Positions 43,852-52,897 of a DNA stretch of 58,835 nt are shown here, piece after piece (within the stretch, counting starts at the first letter, position 1; every line of letters begins with the position of its first letter). The DNA comes from Chloroherpetonaceae bacterium. Lineage in GTDB: Bacteria; Bacteroidota; Chlorobiia; Chlorobiales; Thermochlorobacteraceae. The translations under genes and the position numbers were made by a program. The notes under the pieces are model-generated. The model was not told the DNA's origin. It did no database searches and saw only the letters and a list, made by a program, of their open reading frames with translations. The stretch is taken from positions 1 through 58,835 of the forward strand of contig JANWWM010000090.1 in the NCBI GenBank assembly GCA_025055975.1. Direction: 5' to 3'.

Positions 43852-45078
43852 ATGATCGCTGCGCTTTTGTCGACGCAAACGATGGGGCAATCGGGCGTCG
43901 CTCCCGAACCGCGCTCCGACTCCGAAGAAGCGTTCGCGACGAAAGCGACGGCGATGTTGGACTCCTGCGAGGCGATTTGGCAAGAACTGCTCGCCAGCGT
44001 GCTTCAAGATTCCGCCGCTCTCTCCGACGAAAAACGCGCCGCCTTGCTGTCGATCGCTGGAGCTCTCGACTCTTGCTTTTCCGCCAGTCTGAACGCGACG
44101 CGAGAAAATCTGAGCGCTTCCAAATTTCTCGGCGACGAGGCGCGCCTTGCCAAAATTCAAGCGCGTTGCGCCGACGCGACCCTTGCGCTTTACGATTCGC
44201 TCGCGCGCGCCTTCGAAGCCTTGAAACCGCCGCGACGCTCCGCGCGCTTGAACGGCGAACTTGATTATGAGCGCTTGTTGAAAGATCTGTCGGAATCGCG
44301 GGGACGAGCGCATCGGTTCAGCGTTCGCTCGGCGTATCAAAGCCGTTCCGCATGGCGCGGCATCGATCAAAATTCGGGCGGAGGCGCTTATTCCTTGTCG
44401 GCAACCTATCAACATCGGTCGGGCTTGTTTCTTTCGGCAAGCGTTCTTGGGCTTCAAGGGCAACCCAGCGCGCTCGACCAGATGTCCGTAAGCGCGGGCA
44501 TTGACATCGAGCTTTTTGATGGCTTGACGACGTCGCTGGCGTTTTCTCGCTATGGCTACGTCGATTCCAGCGTGCAAGCGCGGTCGAGCATTCATAGCGA
44601 CGCATCGCTTTGGCTGTCGTATTCGACGAGCCTCGTTACGCCCGCGATTTCGATCGTTTGGGCGATGGGCGATTCGGGAAACGATTTCTTTTGCGCGTGG
44701 GAACTTTCGCGCGCGTTTGCGTTGCCGCCGTTTTGGGCGGGAAGATGGCTTCTCGTTCCGAGCGTGAGCGGCGAATACGGCACGATTTCGCTGGTGCGAG
44801 CGTTTGCGACGCGCTCGCGCCGAAACCCCGCGCCGCAAACTCGCGTGGAGACATCGTCGCCTTTCGTTTTGACGAACTACAATTTTTCTCTTGCGGCGTT
44901 TTGCGTCGTTGGCAATCTAACGCTCGCCCCCGAATTCGTTTTCGTCGTTCCCATCAACGTCTCGTCTTTCACGCTCACGGTGATGGGTCCGAACTTGCCT
45001 CGCCCAATCACGCGCGCGTTTCAAAGGGGCGGAAAGTCGTTTGGCTACGTTTCGCTCAGCGTCTCTTATTCGTTTTGA
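43852..45078 (+). CDS. Predicted outer-membrane beta-barrel protein
   Basis: The product of about 408 residues has a hydrophobic leader, a helical region with many Ala, Leu and Ser residues (about 20-150), and a C-terminal barrel-like part. The C-terminal part alternates aromatic and small residues and ends YVSLSVSYSF. The ATG at 43852 gives a very short leader. In-frame TTG codons at 43780 or 43789 would add a basic n-region and give a better signal peptide, so the start is uncertain. No family is recognised. Confidence 0.6.
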   Translation: MIAALLSTQTMGQSGVAPEPRSDSEEAFATKATAMLDSCEAIWQELLASVLQDSAALSDEKRAALLSIAGALDSCFSASLNATRENLSASKFLGDEARLAKIQARCADATLALYDSLARAFEALKPPRRSARLNGELDYERLLKDLSESRGRAHRFSVRSAYQSRSAWRGIDQNSGGGAYSLSATYQHRSGLFLSASVLGLQGQPSALDQMSVSAGIDIELFDGLTTSLAFSRYGYVDSSVQARSSIHSDASLWLSYSTSLVTPAISIVWAMGDSGNDFFCAWELSRAFALPPFWAGRWLLVPSVSGEYGTISLVRAFATRSRRNPAPQTRVETSSPFVLTNYNFSLAAFCVVGNLTLAPEFVFVVPINVSSFTLTVMGPNLPRPITRAFQRGGKSFGYVSLSVSYSF

Positions 45079-45084
45079 ACCACG

Positions 45085-45092
45085 TATCTTTG
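45085..45092 (+). promoter_or_regulatory. TATCTTTG box before the coiled-coil lipoprotein gene
   Basis: An exact TAnnTTTG box lies 47-54 bases before the start at 45139. Confidence 0.4.
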
Positions 45093-45138
45093 CGCGTTTT
45101 TGACGCATCGTTTCATCAACCTTTTTGCATCGAACGCA

Positions 45139-45654
45139 ATGAGGATCTCGTCTCTCTTCGTCGCGCTCGCGCTGCTTTTCGCCGCCTGCGGTCCGAGCGC
45201 GGAACAACAAAAATTGCTCTCCGACTTCAAAGCGACCGTCGCAAAAATGGATTCGCTCGACAGCGCCTTCCAAAAGCAAGAGCAAGAGATGGAAAAAGAG
45301 CATAGCGAGATGGAAAAGAAGCACGACGAACTCAAAGCCAAAGGAGCGGAAATTCCCGCGCACGATTCCATCATCGCCGCGCATCGAAACCTAACGAAAG
45401 CGCATGAAGCGGCTCACGAGGCGCACAAGAAAACCATCGCCGACCACAAAGCCAAAATCGAGACGTTCACGAAACAAATGCCGCCCGTCGAGGATCTGAA
45501 AAAAGCCCTGGCGAGCGCGATGAGCGATTTGGACAATCTCAAAAGCGATTGCGAGCGAATGAGCCAAGACCACGCGCAAATGCGCAAAGACCATGCGCAG
45601 ATGGAAGCCGACCACGCCGCGCTCGCCGCCCAAAAAGACAAGACGAAAAAGTAA
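45139..45654 (+). CDS. Coiled-coil lipoprotein
   Basis: The 171-residue protein has a lipoprotein signal (MRISSLFVALALLFAAC). Nearly all of the rest is heptad-patterned coiled coil, rich in Glu, Lys, His and Asp. It contains repeating segments such as HSEMEKKHDELKAK and DHAQMRKDHAQMEADH. It is periplasmic or outer-membrane attached. The His-rich heptads could bind metal, but that is speculative. holA follows after 10 bases. Confidence 0.75.
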   Translation: MRISSLFVALALLFAACGPSAEQQKLLSDFKATVAKMDSLDSAFQKQEQEMEKEHSEMEKKHDELKAKGAEIPAHDSIIAAHRNLTKAHEAAHEAHKKTIADHKAKIETFTKQMPPVEDLKKALASAMSDLDNLKSDCERMSQDHAQMRKDHAQMEADHAALAAQKDKTKK

Positions 45655-45664
45655 TCGCGCTTCG

Positions 45665-46720
45665 ATGCCGAAAAAAGCCTCGTTCAACGATTTGGCGACC
45701 GCCATCGGCAAAGGCAAAATCGAACCCGTCTATTTTTTCTACGGCAAAGAGGACTTCCTCATTGAAGAACTCATCGGAATGATCCGCGCCAAACTCTTCG
45801 CCTCCGAAGAGGAGGCGCGGGCGAACACGACCGTGCTTTACGGCGGAACGGGAGCGGAGAAGTCCGTCACGCTTGGCGACGTGATTTCCGCCGCGTCTTC
45901 TTACGGAATGTTCGGCGAGCGGCGTTTGGTCGTCGTGCGCGAGTTCGACAAAATTCAGAAGCCCAAGAAGGAACAGCAGAAAGCCGTCTACGCCGCTCTC
46001 GCCGAGTATGTGAAAAACCCTCTCGAGACGACGACGCTGGCGCTGTGCGCGGGAGAATTGGACAAGAAAGACCTTGCCAAAGAGCCGTTTTCGCTGTTGG
46101 ATTCGGTCGGCTATGAGTTTCCGCCCATGCGCGACATGGCGGGCTTTGCCGACGATTACGCCAAGCGATTGGGATGGCGGCTTTCGCCCGAAGCCTTGCG
46201 ACTTCTGACGATGTATGCGGGCAATTCGGCGCGCGACATTGGCAACGAACTGCAAAAGCTCGCGCTCTACGCGGGCGAGCGAGCCGACAAAACGCTCACG
46301 GAAAAAGACGTCTCGGAGGTCGTCGGCGTTTCGCGCGAATACAACGTCTTCGAGCTTCAAAAAGCGATTTGCGGCAAAGATTTGCGCTTGTCGTCGGGCA
46401 TCGCGCTCAAAATTTTGGAGAAGGAAGAGCCGTCTGCCATCATCAACGCGCTGACGACGTTTTTCGCGCGCTTGTGGAAACTGCGCTCGCCCGTCGCGGA
46501 ACGGATGTCGGAACAAGACATCGCCAAAGAACTGGGAATGTTTGGCGGTCAGGCTTATTTCGCGCGCGAATACAAGCAATACGCGGCGCAATTTACGCTC
46601 GCGCAAATCGAGCGCGCCTTGACGGCGTTGAGCGTCGCCGACCAAACCCTCAAAGGCATTCGCCCGCAAGTCGATCGTCCGTTTTTGATGTTGAAATTGA
46701 TTCGTGAAATTTTGTCGTGA
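45665..46720 (+). CDS. holA: DNA polymerase III delta subunit
   Basis: HolA is the clamp-loader subunit that opens the beta clamp. The 351-residue protein has the typical N-terminus IEPVYFFYGKEDFLIEELIG. It also has YGMFGERRLVVVREFDKI, the middle NSARDIGNELQKLALY, and the C-terminal helical collar domain with FFARLWKLR. The start is the ATG of MPKKASFNDL at 45665. Confidence 0.92.
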   Translation: MPKKASFNDLATAIGKGKIEPVYFFYGKEDFLIEELIGMIRAKLFASEEEARANTTVLYGGTGAEKSVTLGDVISAASSYGMFGERRLVVVREFDKIQKPKKEQQKAVYAALAEYVKNPLETTTLALCAGELDKKDLAKEPFSLLDSVGYEFPPMRDMAGFADDYAKRLGWRLSPEALRLLTMYAGNSARDIGNELQKLALYAGERADKTLTEKDVSEVVGVSREYNVFELQKAICGKDLRLSSGIALKILEKEEPSAIINALTTFFARLWKLRSPVAERMSEQDIAKELGMFGGQAYFAREYKQYAAQFTLAQIERALTALSVADQTLKGIRPQVDRPFLMLKLIREILS

Positions 46721-46767
46721 GCGCTTATAATTCGCTCGCGTTTCACCGTTCAACCGCAACCGTCAAA

Positions 46768-47637
46768 ATGTCCGTCAGCCTCGTCAAACACATTCTTTGC
46801 CCGATTGACTTTTCCGAAAAATCCTTGCAAGTCATTGACCATGCGACGCGCCTTGCCGACGTGTTTGGCGCGAAAATTTCCGCGTTGAACGTCGTCGATG
46901 ATATGGCGCCCGAATACGCATCGTATCGGCGCAGCGCAAGAGACATGCAAGCGCTTCGCCGCACGCTCGAGCAGGATTCGCAGAACCGAATGAAACTGCA
47001 CATCGAGCCGCGCTTGCGCAGTTTTGCCGACTCGCAAGCGCTGACGGTGTTTGGCAAGCCCGCCGAAGTCATCGTCAAGGTCGCCAAAGAGCGTCGCGCC
47101 GAGTTGATTATGATGGCGACGCGCTCGTTGGGGCTTGCCAGTCAGTTCATTTTGGGAAGCACGACCTACAAGATCGTCCGCACCGCGCCATGTCCGTTGA
47201 TGGTGTTTTCGAAGCCCGAACTGAAATTTCGCGCGCTTCGAATTTTGTTTCCGACGGATTTTTCCGAGCTGTCTATGCTGTCGCTTCCGTATCTCTACAA
47301 GCTGGCGCTCGATTACGGGTCGGACGTGCACATCGTTCATTTTCGTCAGGCGCACAACGCCGCGTCGCGCGACCCCGCGCGCGAGATGGACGCGCTTCGC
47401 CGCAACGCCGCTTCGAATCGCATACCGTTCAACCGCATCATCGTCAACGACAACATCAAAGGCGTTACGCCTGGCGCCGCCGTGCTCAAATACGCCAAAG
47501 ACAACGGCATTGACCTCATCGTGCTTTCCGCGCACGGCATGTCGGGCTACAAGCAGTTCTTTCTTGGCACGACCGCCGTCGAGGTCTCTAGCAAAAGCGA
47601 ATGCCCCGTGCTCATCGTGCGCAAGATGGAGTTTTGA
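46768..47637 (+). CDS. Tandem universal stress protein
   Basis: The 289-residue protein has two UspA domains, at about 1-145 and 150-289. Each starts with the IL(C/F)P(I/T)DFSE strand and ends with the ATP-binding C-terminal pattern (GSTTYKIVRTAPCPLMVF and GTTAVEVSSKSECPVLIV). The second domain has GMSGYKQFFLGT. The first lacks the G-x2-G pair, which suggests that only the second binds ATP well. The start is the ATG of MSVSLVKHIL. Confidence 0.9.
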   Translation: MSVSLVKHILCPIDFSEKSLQVIDHATRLADVFGAKISALNVVDDMAPEYASYRRSARDMQALRRTLEQDSQNRMKLHIEPRLRSFADSQALTVFGKPAEVIVKVAKERRAELIMMATRSLGLASQFILGSTTYKIVRTAPCPLMVFSKPELKFRALRILFPTDFSELSMLSLPYLYKLALDYGSDVHIVHFRQAHNAASRDPAREMDALRRNAASNRIPFNRIIVNDNIKGVTPGAAVLKYAKDNGIDLIVLSAHGMSGYKQFFLGTTAVEVSSKSECPVLIVRKMEF

Positions 47638-47943
47638 AGCGCGCCCCCTTCCGCGTTTTTCCCGCCATCCGCTTGAACGTCGCTGAAATGCGACGCTTTT
47701 CGGGCGAAAGTTCAGCCCTCGCTTGCGCCGTGCGCTGACTTCCGTCGCTTGCGTCGCGCAAAGCGTCTCCAAAATGCGACAGTTCGCCTCGAAAGCGTAT
47801 GTTTTTTGCGACGCGCGCGCTTCGCAAACGCCCCTTTCCGCCGAAATTTCGCGCTTTTCAAAGTGGCACGCTTTTGGAGAAGAGGAGTTTTGAAGGCGAA
47901 TGAAGTCAGCGCTTTCAACTCAACTCAAACAAGGAACACGGCT
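47638..47943. other. Gene-free gap, no clear feature
   Basis: These 306 bases hold no convincing gene. A short stem CGTCGC/GCGACG at 47678-47695 followed by CTTTT may be a weak terminator for the universal stress protein gene. The rest is GC-rich, without a repeat, tRNA or clear promoter box that I can support. Confidence 0.4.
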
Positions 47944-48507
47944 ATGAAAAAGCGTCTTTTCTCTCTCGTTTTCGTTTTGGCTCTTTGCGCGCCGACCTTT
48001 GCGCAAGAGTCGCAAGCGCCCGCGCCATCGAGCGCCAGTAGCGATCTGATCTTTTTGAAGTCGGGCGACATCGTCTTCGGAGGTCGCGTCGCGTTGGGCG
48101 GCGTGGCGGGCGCGTCGTTTGGCTTTTCAGGCATCGCCGAATACGGCATTGGCGACAATCTCGGCATCGGCGGATTTTTCGGCTACTCAGGCTACTCCAA
48201 CAATTACGGCACGTGGGAAGCCAATTACGCGAACATTCTCATTCTTGGTTCGGTCAATTACCACCGAGACTTTTTGAAGATTCAAAACCTCGACACGTGG
48301 GGGGCGGTGAGCTTGGGCTACAACGTGGCAAGCGCCGAAGCCAGAGCCACAGTCGGCAACGCCATCGTTCCCGCCGTGAGCGCGGGCGGTTTCGTGTGGG
48401 GCGTTACGGCGAATGCGCGCTACTACTTCACGCCGAACCTTGCGCTTTCCGCCAGCTTGGGCTATGGGCTTGGCTACTTGCAAGTGGGTCTCGACTACAA
48501 GCTCTAA
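47944..48507 (+). CDS. Small outer-membrane beta-barrel protein
   Basis: The 187-residue protein has a signal peptide (MKKRLFSLVFVLALCAPTFAQ). Gly-rich amphipathic strands follow (FGGRVALGGVAGASFGFSG, LGIGGFFGYSGYSN), and the C-terminus LQVGLDYKL fits an eight-stranded OmpA/OmpW-size barrel. No specific family is recognised. A hairpin terminator follows at 48553. Confidence 0.75.
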   Translation: MKKRLFSLVFVLALCAPTFAQESQAPAPSSASSDLIFLKSGDIVFGGRVALGGVAGASFGFSGIAEYGIGDNLGIGGFFGYSGYSNNYGTWEANYANILILGSVNYHRDFLKIQNLDTWGAVSLGYNVASAEARATVGNAIVPAVSAGGFVWGVTANARYYFTPNLALSASLGYGLGYLQVGLDYKL

Positions 48508-48552
48508 TCGTTCTTTGTTCTTTCTCGCAAGATTCTTTTTGTCGTCATGCTG

Positions 48553-48587
48553 AGCCGCTTCCGCAAACGGAGGCGGCTTTTTGTTTT
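48553..48587 (+). terminator. Terminator after the barrel gene at 47944
   Basis: AGCCGC-TTCCG pairs with CGGAG-GCGGCT around CAAA with one mismatch, followed by TTTTGTTTT. Confidence 0.7.
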
Positions 48588-48652
48588 GGCTGAATTCAAT
48601 CGTAACTTCCGACGAAATGAACCATTAACCTCAACCTTCAAGGGAGAAAGCT

Positions 48653-50047
48653 ATGAACGCGCTTCCTGCGAGCGACTTCGTCGCTTCCGACACGCTCACG
48701 ATAAATCAACCTTCCGTCAAGCCCGCTTCCAAAAGAAAGAAACGATGGCTTCTCGTTCAGCCCAAGAGCAAAACGAATTTGATGGTCGATTCGGGCAAGG
48801 TGAGCATGCCGCTCAACTTGATGATGGTGGGCACGCTCGCCAAAACGCGGTTCGAAGTCGACTTCGTCGATGAACGCATCGGCGACAAAGTGCCCGAAGA
48901 TTTGTCGAAGTATGACATCGTGGCGATTACGGCGCGCACGCTCAACGTCTCGAAAGCCTACGAAATCGCCGACAGAGCCAGAGCGCAAGGCGCGAAAGTC
49001 ATCTTGGGCGGCACGCATCCGACGATGATGTTCGAAGAAGCCAAAGAGCACGCCACGAGCGTCGTCTTCGGCGAAATCGAATCCATCTGGGATTTTTTGG
49101 CGAGCGACATTGAAAACGACGCGATGAAACCGCAATACAAAGCGGGCGCGTTCAAATCAATGACGGAGATGGGAATGCCCGATTTCAGCATCGCGCTCAA
49201 TTCGCCTAACTCGCATCGTTACAGTTTTCGCATTCCGCTTTTGGCGACGAAAGGGTGCCCCGTCGGGTGCAATTTCTGCACCACGCCCACGATTTACGGC
49301 AAATCGTTCCGCACGCGCTCGAGCGACCGCGTCGTCGAGGAAATCAAGTTCCACCAAAATCGCTTGGGCAAAAAGGACATTCATATTTCGTTTATGGACG
49401 ACAACATCAGTTTTCGTCCCGCTTTTATGGAAGAATTGATGCATGCGATGATTGGACTTGGCGCGAAATGGAACGCGAACATCTCAATGAACTTCCTTGA
49501 AAAGCCCGAAGTGCCCAAGCTCGCCAAAGAGGCGGGGTGCGAACTCTTGAACATCGGCTTCGAGTCCGTTACGCCCGAAACGATCAAGTATGTCCACAAA
49601 GGCTCGAACCGCATCGGTCGCTACGACGAAGTCGTCGCCAACGTGCATAACGCGGGCATCGGCATTCAGGGCTACTTCATCTTCGGGTTCGATACCGACA
49701 CGCTCGCCAGTTTTCAAGGCACTTACGATTTCATTATGCGCAACCGCATCGAGTTTCCCGTTTTCACCATCGCCACGCCGTTTCCGGGCACGCCTTGGTT
49801 CGAAGAAATGAAACCGCGCATTCGCCACTTCAATTGGGACAAATACGACACCTTCCACTATATGTATAAGCCCGCCAAAATGGAGCAGGAAGAATTCTTG
49901 GAGAACTTCATCAAGATTCAGCGCGAGATTTATTCGTGGAAGAACATCTTGAAGCGCCTATACGGCAAGCCGTTCAACTGGATTTGGATGGTGAACGTGG
50001 CGATGCACTACTTCACGCGGCGCTTGAAGCCTGAAATGTTCTTGTGA
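48653..50047 (+). CDS. B12-binding-domain radical SAM enzyme, candidate bacteriochlorophyll side-chain methyltransferase
   Basis: The 464-residue protein has an N-terminal cobalamin-binding Rossmann domain (about 28-155) that lacks the DxHxxG motif. The radical SAM core follows, with CxxxCxxC in KGCPVGCNFC near residue 202, and then SFMDDNISF and NIGFESVTPE. In green bacteria, enzymes of this class (BchQ, BchR) methylate the C8 and C12 side chains of bacteriochlorophylls c/d/e. That role fits the phototrophic setting but is inference; a hopanoid or other B12 radical SAM methylase is possible. A TAACTTCC box lies at 48603. Confidence 0.75.
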   Translation: MNALPASDFVASDTLTINQPSVKPASKRKKRWLLVQPKSKTNLMVDSGKVSMPLNLMMVGTLAKTRFEVDFVDERIGDKVPEDLSKYDIVAITARTLNVSKAYEIADRARAQGAKVILGGTHPTMMFEEAKEHATSVVFGEIESIWDFLASDIENDAMKPQYKAGAFKSMTEMGMPDFSIALNSPNSHRYSFRIPLLATKGCPVGCNFCTTPTIYGKSFRTRSSDRVVEEIKFHQNRLGKKDIHISFMDDNISFRPAFMEELMHAMIGLGAKWNANISMNFLEKPEVPKLAKEAGCELLNIGFESVTPETIKYVHKGSNRIGRYDEVVANVHNAGIGIQGYFIFGFDTDTLASFQGTYDFIMRNRIEFPVFTIATPFPGTPWFEEMKPRIRHFNWDKYDTFHYMYKPAKMEQEEFLENFIKIQREIYSWKNILKRLYGKPFNWIWMVNVAMHYFTRRLKPEMFL

Positions 50048-50051
50048 GCGT

Positions 50052-50366
50052 TCAGGGGTCGTAGCGAAGCGTTACGTCGCCCGTTGGGGAGCATTGGCAG
50101 GCTAATCGTTCCGTTTCTTTGAGCAAATTTTGGGCGCGGAAATCTTTTTCTTCGCGGGTGAGGCGAGAGAGAGATTCCGCGCCCTCGATGATTTCGACGC
50201 GGCACGTCGTGCAAAGCCCCATTCCGCCGCACGCGCCGCCGATGCGAAGTCCCTCATCGAGCGCAAGACTTTGCAGGCTTTCGCCGTCCAACCAACGCGC
50301 TTTCTCGATGACGCGCGTCGTTTCCGTTCCGTCGGCTTGACGCATCACGACGACGATTCGCGGCAT
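50052..50366 (-). CDS. [2Fe-2S] ferredoxin
   Basis: The 104-residue protein has the cluster-binding pattern GGACGGMGLCTTC (Cys46, Cys52, Cys55) and a distal Cys90 in RLACQC. This is the adrenodoxin/plant-type arrangement. It transfers single electrons; the partner is unknown. Its ATG overlaps the stop of the adenylate-kinase-like gene (TGATG), so the two are translationally coupled. It is convergent with the radical SAM gene, whose stop is five bases away. Confidence 0.9.
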   Translation of the reverse strand: MPRIVVVMRQADGTETTRVIEKARWLDGESLQSLALDEGLRIGGACGGMGLCTTCRVEIIEGAESLSRLTREEKDFRAQNLLKETERLACQCSPTGDVTLRYDP

Positions 50367-51145
50367 CAGGCTCCCGACGTTTGAATGAAATGCACCATGT
50401 TGAGAAACTTGAAAATCATCTTCGTCACGTCTTCTCGATACATCACCACGTAATCGCCCCTATCGACGACCGAGAAGCCTTCGTGTTTGCGTTGTTCGTA
50501 TTCGGCTTTGCTCAGGCAGGTTTTGAAGACGGTGGCTTTGCCCGTGAAGATGAGCCATTTAAGCATTCCGTGCGTTTTGAGGTAGTATTCGCTGATGCGG
50601 ACCTTCTGCATTTCGGGCGAAGTGTCGCGCTCGTGTCCGATGCGGCTTACGGCGGCTTCGCTCATGCGCTTGCGCGCTTCGGCGGCGTTGATTTCAATGA
50701 CGACGATGATGGCGTAGACGTTGTGCCGCGCCAAAAACTTTTGAAAATGTTTGATGTGCTCGATCGTGCGCGGATAGCCAACGACGACAAACGGGCGCGT
50801 GTAATAATCGTCGTGCCGAACGTATCGATGGAAAAATTCTTCCAACGCCCAGTCGGCGATTTTGACGCGCAAATCGTCGGGCAAGTAGAAGCCGTTTTTG
50901 AGGCAGTATTGAATCGTCGCCGCTTCGATTTCGTTGGCGGGCTGATACTTGGCGACCCACTCCGAGAAAGCGAAGCGAGGCAAGTCCAATTCTTCGCTCA
51001 TCGCTTTGGCTTGCGTGTGGCGACCCGCGTAGGTCATTCCTTCAATGACGATGCAAGTGTTCGCGTCGGGCGGCAATTTCTTAAACTCTTCGGCGGTGAG
51101 AATGTTCGGAAGTTCCAAATCGGCGAGAACGGCGCTGTAAATCAT
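50366..51145 (-). CDS. Adenylate-kinase-like protein with altered P-loop
   Basis: The 259-residue protein keeps the overall order of adenylate kinase. It has a P-loop region EGMTYAGRHTQA (35-46), VVVGYPRTIEH matching the NMP-binding DGFPRT, and a later Arg-rich segment. The invariant P-loop Lys is Arg42, and the glycine spacing is altered. It also has an N-terminal extension and a C-terminal domain not found in Adk. It may have lost kinase activity or use another substrate. A TATTTTCG box lies on the minus strand at 51194-51187. Confidence 0.75.
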   Translation of the reverse strand: MIYSAVLADLELPNILTAEEFKKLPPDANTCIVIEGMTYAGRHTQAKAMSEELDLPRFAFSEWVAKYQPANEIEAATIQYCLKNGFYLPDDLRVKIADWALEEFFHRYVRHDDYYTRPFVVVGYPRTIEHIKHFQKFLARHNVYAIIVVIEINAAEARKRMSEAAVSRIGHERDTSPEMQKVRISEYYLKTHGMLKWLIFTGKATVFKTCLSKAEYEQRKHEGFSVVDRGDYVVMYREDVTKMIFKFLNMVHFIQTSGA

Positions 51146-51220
51146 AGTCGGATTGTCTTTGCGTTAATGGAAAAATGTTTGTTGCCCGAAAATACGCACT
51201 GCGTCGGAATTTGCGCGACG

Positions 51221-52894
51221 TCATAACTCCGCGACGACGTGCCGCTCCCACGACTCCGACTCAATGACGCTCTGAATCTCTTGAATGAGCGAAAGCCCGT
51301 ATTTGTTGAGAAAATAAACGACGTTCAACGCGCGCTCCTGCATTTTGCCCATTGGAAGCAAATTCGCGTCGCATTTTTCCAACTGCGCGACGAACTCGCT
51401 TTGCTTCTGCTTTTCGGCGCGAAAGGCTTTTTCCTTCAATTGCCCCAGTTGAAAAAGCATTTTGCCTTGCGCCGTTTCCAACGTTTGCGAGAGCGACGGG
51501 TCCAGGCGTTTGAGCGACGCATCGAGCTTCGACATCGCGCTTCTGACTTCGGCTTCCACGCTCGCAAACAGCGTTTCAAGACGAATCTCGGAATGAGCGG
51601 CAAGACGCTCTTTGAGGAGCGATTCCTTTTCGAAGAAAAATTGTTCGTAGCGCGCGTCGCGGAACTCGCCGCCAAGTTTTTCAAAGACCTTCGAGATTTT
51701 GGGTTCGACAAGCGTCAGGCTCGCTCTCGGCGCGACGAAGGGCATCTCCACGCCGAAGAATCGATACGCGCGTTTCAGTTGCGCCCAATACGCGACTTCG
51801 CTCGGACCTGCCACGTAAACGAGCGTAGGCAAGGCTCTGTCCTGAACGATGGGACGCAGAACCACGTTGGGACTTAACTTTTCGGGCGCGTTGTGAACGA
51901 CGTCCAAAAGCGCGGTTTTGAGCGTCGTCTCGCGCGAAGGCTTCAAAACGAAATGACGCTCGCCGTCGGCTTCCAATCGCCATCGCTTGCCGAACTCGTC
52001 GACGAAGTAAAAATTGATGGGCTTCGGCTTGGCTTGAACTTCGTAGCCCTCTTCTTCGACGAGCGCGCTTTGAGCGACGATTTCCGCCGAACTTTTCGGA
52101 AAGGTCTCGAACTCCTTGACGAAAACGTCTTTTGCGAGCGATTTGAACGCCGCGTCGTCGGGCGAAAGAAAAATCAACCCATCGCGTTGGAAAAGCGCGT
52201 TCATCAACTTTGCGAACGCCGAAAGGAAGGTTTCGCCTTTGCGATACGCGCTTCGAAGCAAGTCGGCGACGTCGGGCTTGAAGTCGCTTGGCGGAAGAAG
52301 CGCGAGAAATTCCTCGACGAAAGTCTCGATGCCTTGCGAGAAAGCGATTCTGCCCACCATCTTGCGCTCGGAGCGATTCTTTTCGTCGTAGCGCAAGGTT
52401 CTCGCCTCGTTTCCAACGAGAATCGTAACGGAGGAGACCTCGTCGTAGTCGTGGTCTTCGCCTTCGAGCCAAAAGATTGGAACGAAATCGTAGTCGGGAA
52501 AATCGCGCTTGAAGCGTTTGGCGAGCGCGATGGCGGAAGCGGTTTTGTAGATGGCGTAAAGATTTCCCGAAAACAAGCCGACCTGTTGCCCCGTTACGAT
52601 CGCCATCGTTTTGGGAGAGCGGAGTTTCTCAATGTTTTCAAGGGTTGTCGGCGAGGCGTTCCATTGGCGATTTTGGTCGAGCAGAAAGGCTGCCAAAGCG
52701 TCGCGGGCGTAAGCGGCGCGTTCAAGGCGCGAAAGTTTTTCGGCGACGTCGAAAGGATTGCGAAAATCGCCGTCGAAAAACGAGCGAGCGATGACGTCGA
52801 ATTCGGGCGAGCGAGAAGCGTAGCGCGAGAAAAGCAAAGGGAAACGCTTGCCGTGTTGCGCGAGCCGCTCGTAAGAAACGCCGCAAACGTTCAT
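51221..52894 (-). CDS. bshC: Bacillithiol synthase (cysteine-adding enzyme)
   Basis: BshC adds cysteine to GlcN-malate in bacillithiol synthesis. Chlorobi make the N-methyl derivative. The 557-residue protein has the family core VTGQQVGLFSGNLYAIYKTA near residue 100, FWLEGEDHDYDE, VLRPIVQD, and YVAGPSEVAYWAQLK. A long C-terminal coiled coil covers about 390-480. It starts three bases after the frataxin stop and is the last gene of a four-gene leftward unit. Confidence 0.95.
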   Translation of the reverse strand: MNVCGVSYERLAQHGKRFPLLFSRYASRSPEFDVIARSFFDGDFRNPFDVAEKLSRLERAAYARDALAAFLLDQNRQWNASPTTLENIEKLRSPKTMAIVTGQQVGLFSGNLYAIYKTASAIALAKRFKRDFPDYDFVPIFWLEGEDHDYDEVSSVTILVGNEARTLRYDEKNRSERKMVGRIAFSQGIETFVEEFLALLPPSDFKPDVADLLRSAYRKGETFLSAFAKLMNALFQRDGLIFLSPDDAAFKSLAKDVFVKEFETFPKSSAEIVAQSALVEEEGYEVQAKPKPINFYFVDEFGKRWRLEADGERHFVLKPSRETTLKTALLDVVHNAPEKLSPNVVLRPIVQDRALPTLVYVAGPSEVAYWAQLKRAYRFFGVEMPFVAPRASLTLVEPKISKVFEKLGGEFRDARYEQFFFEKESLLKERLAAHSEIRLETLFASVEAEVRSAMSKLDASLKRLDPSLSQTLETAQGKMLFQLGQLKEKAFRAEKQKQSEFVAQLEKCDANLLPMGKMQERALNVVYFLNKYGLSLIQEIQSVIESESWERHVVAEL

Positions 52895-52897
52895 TCG

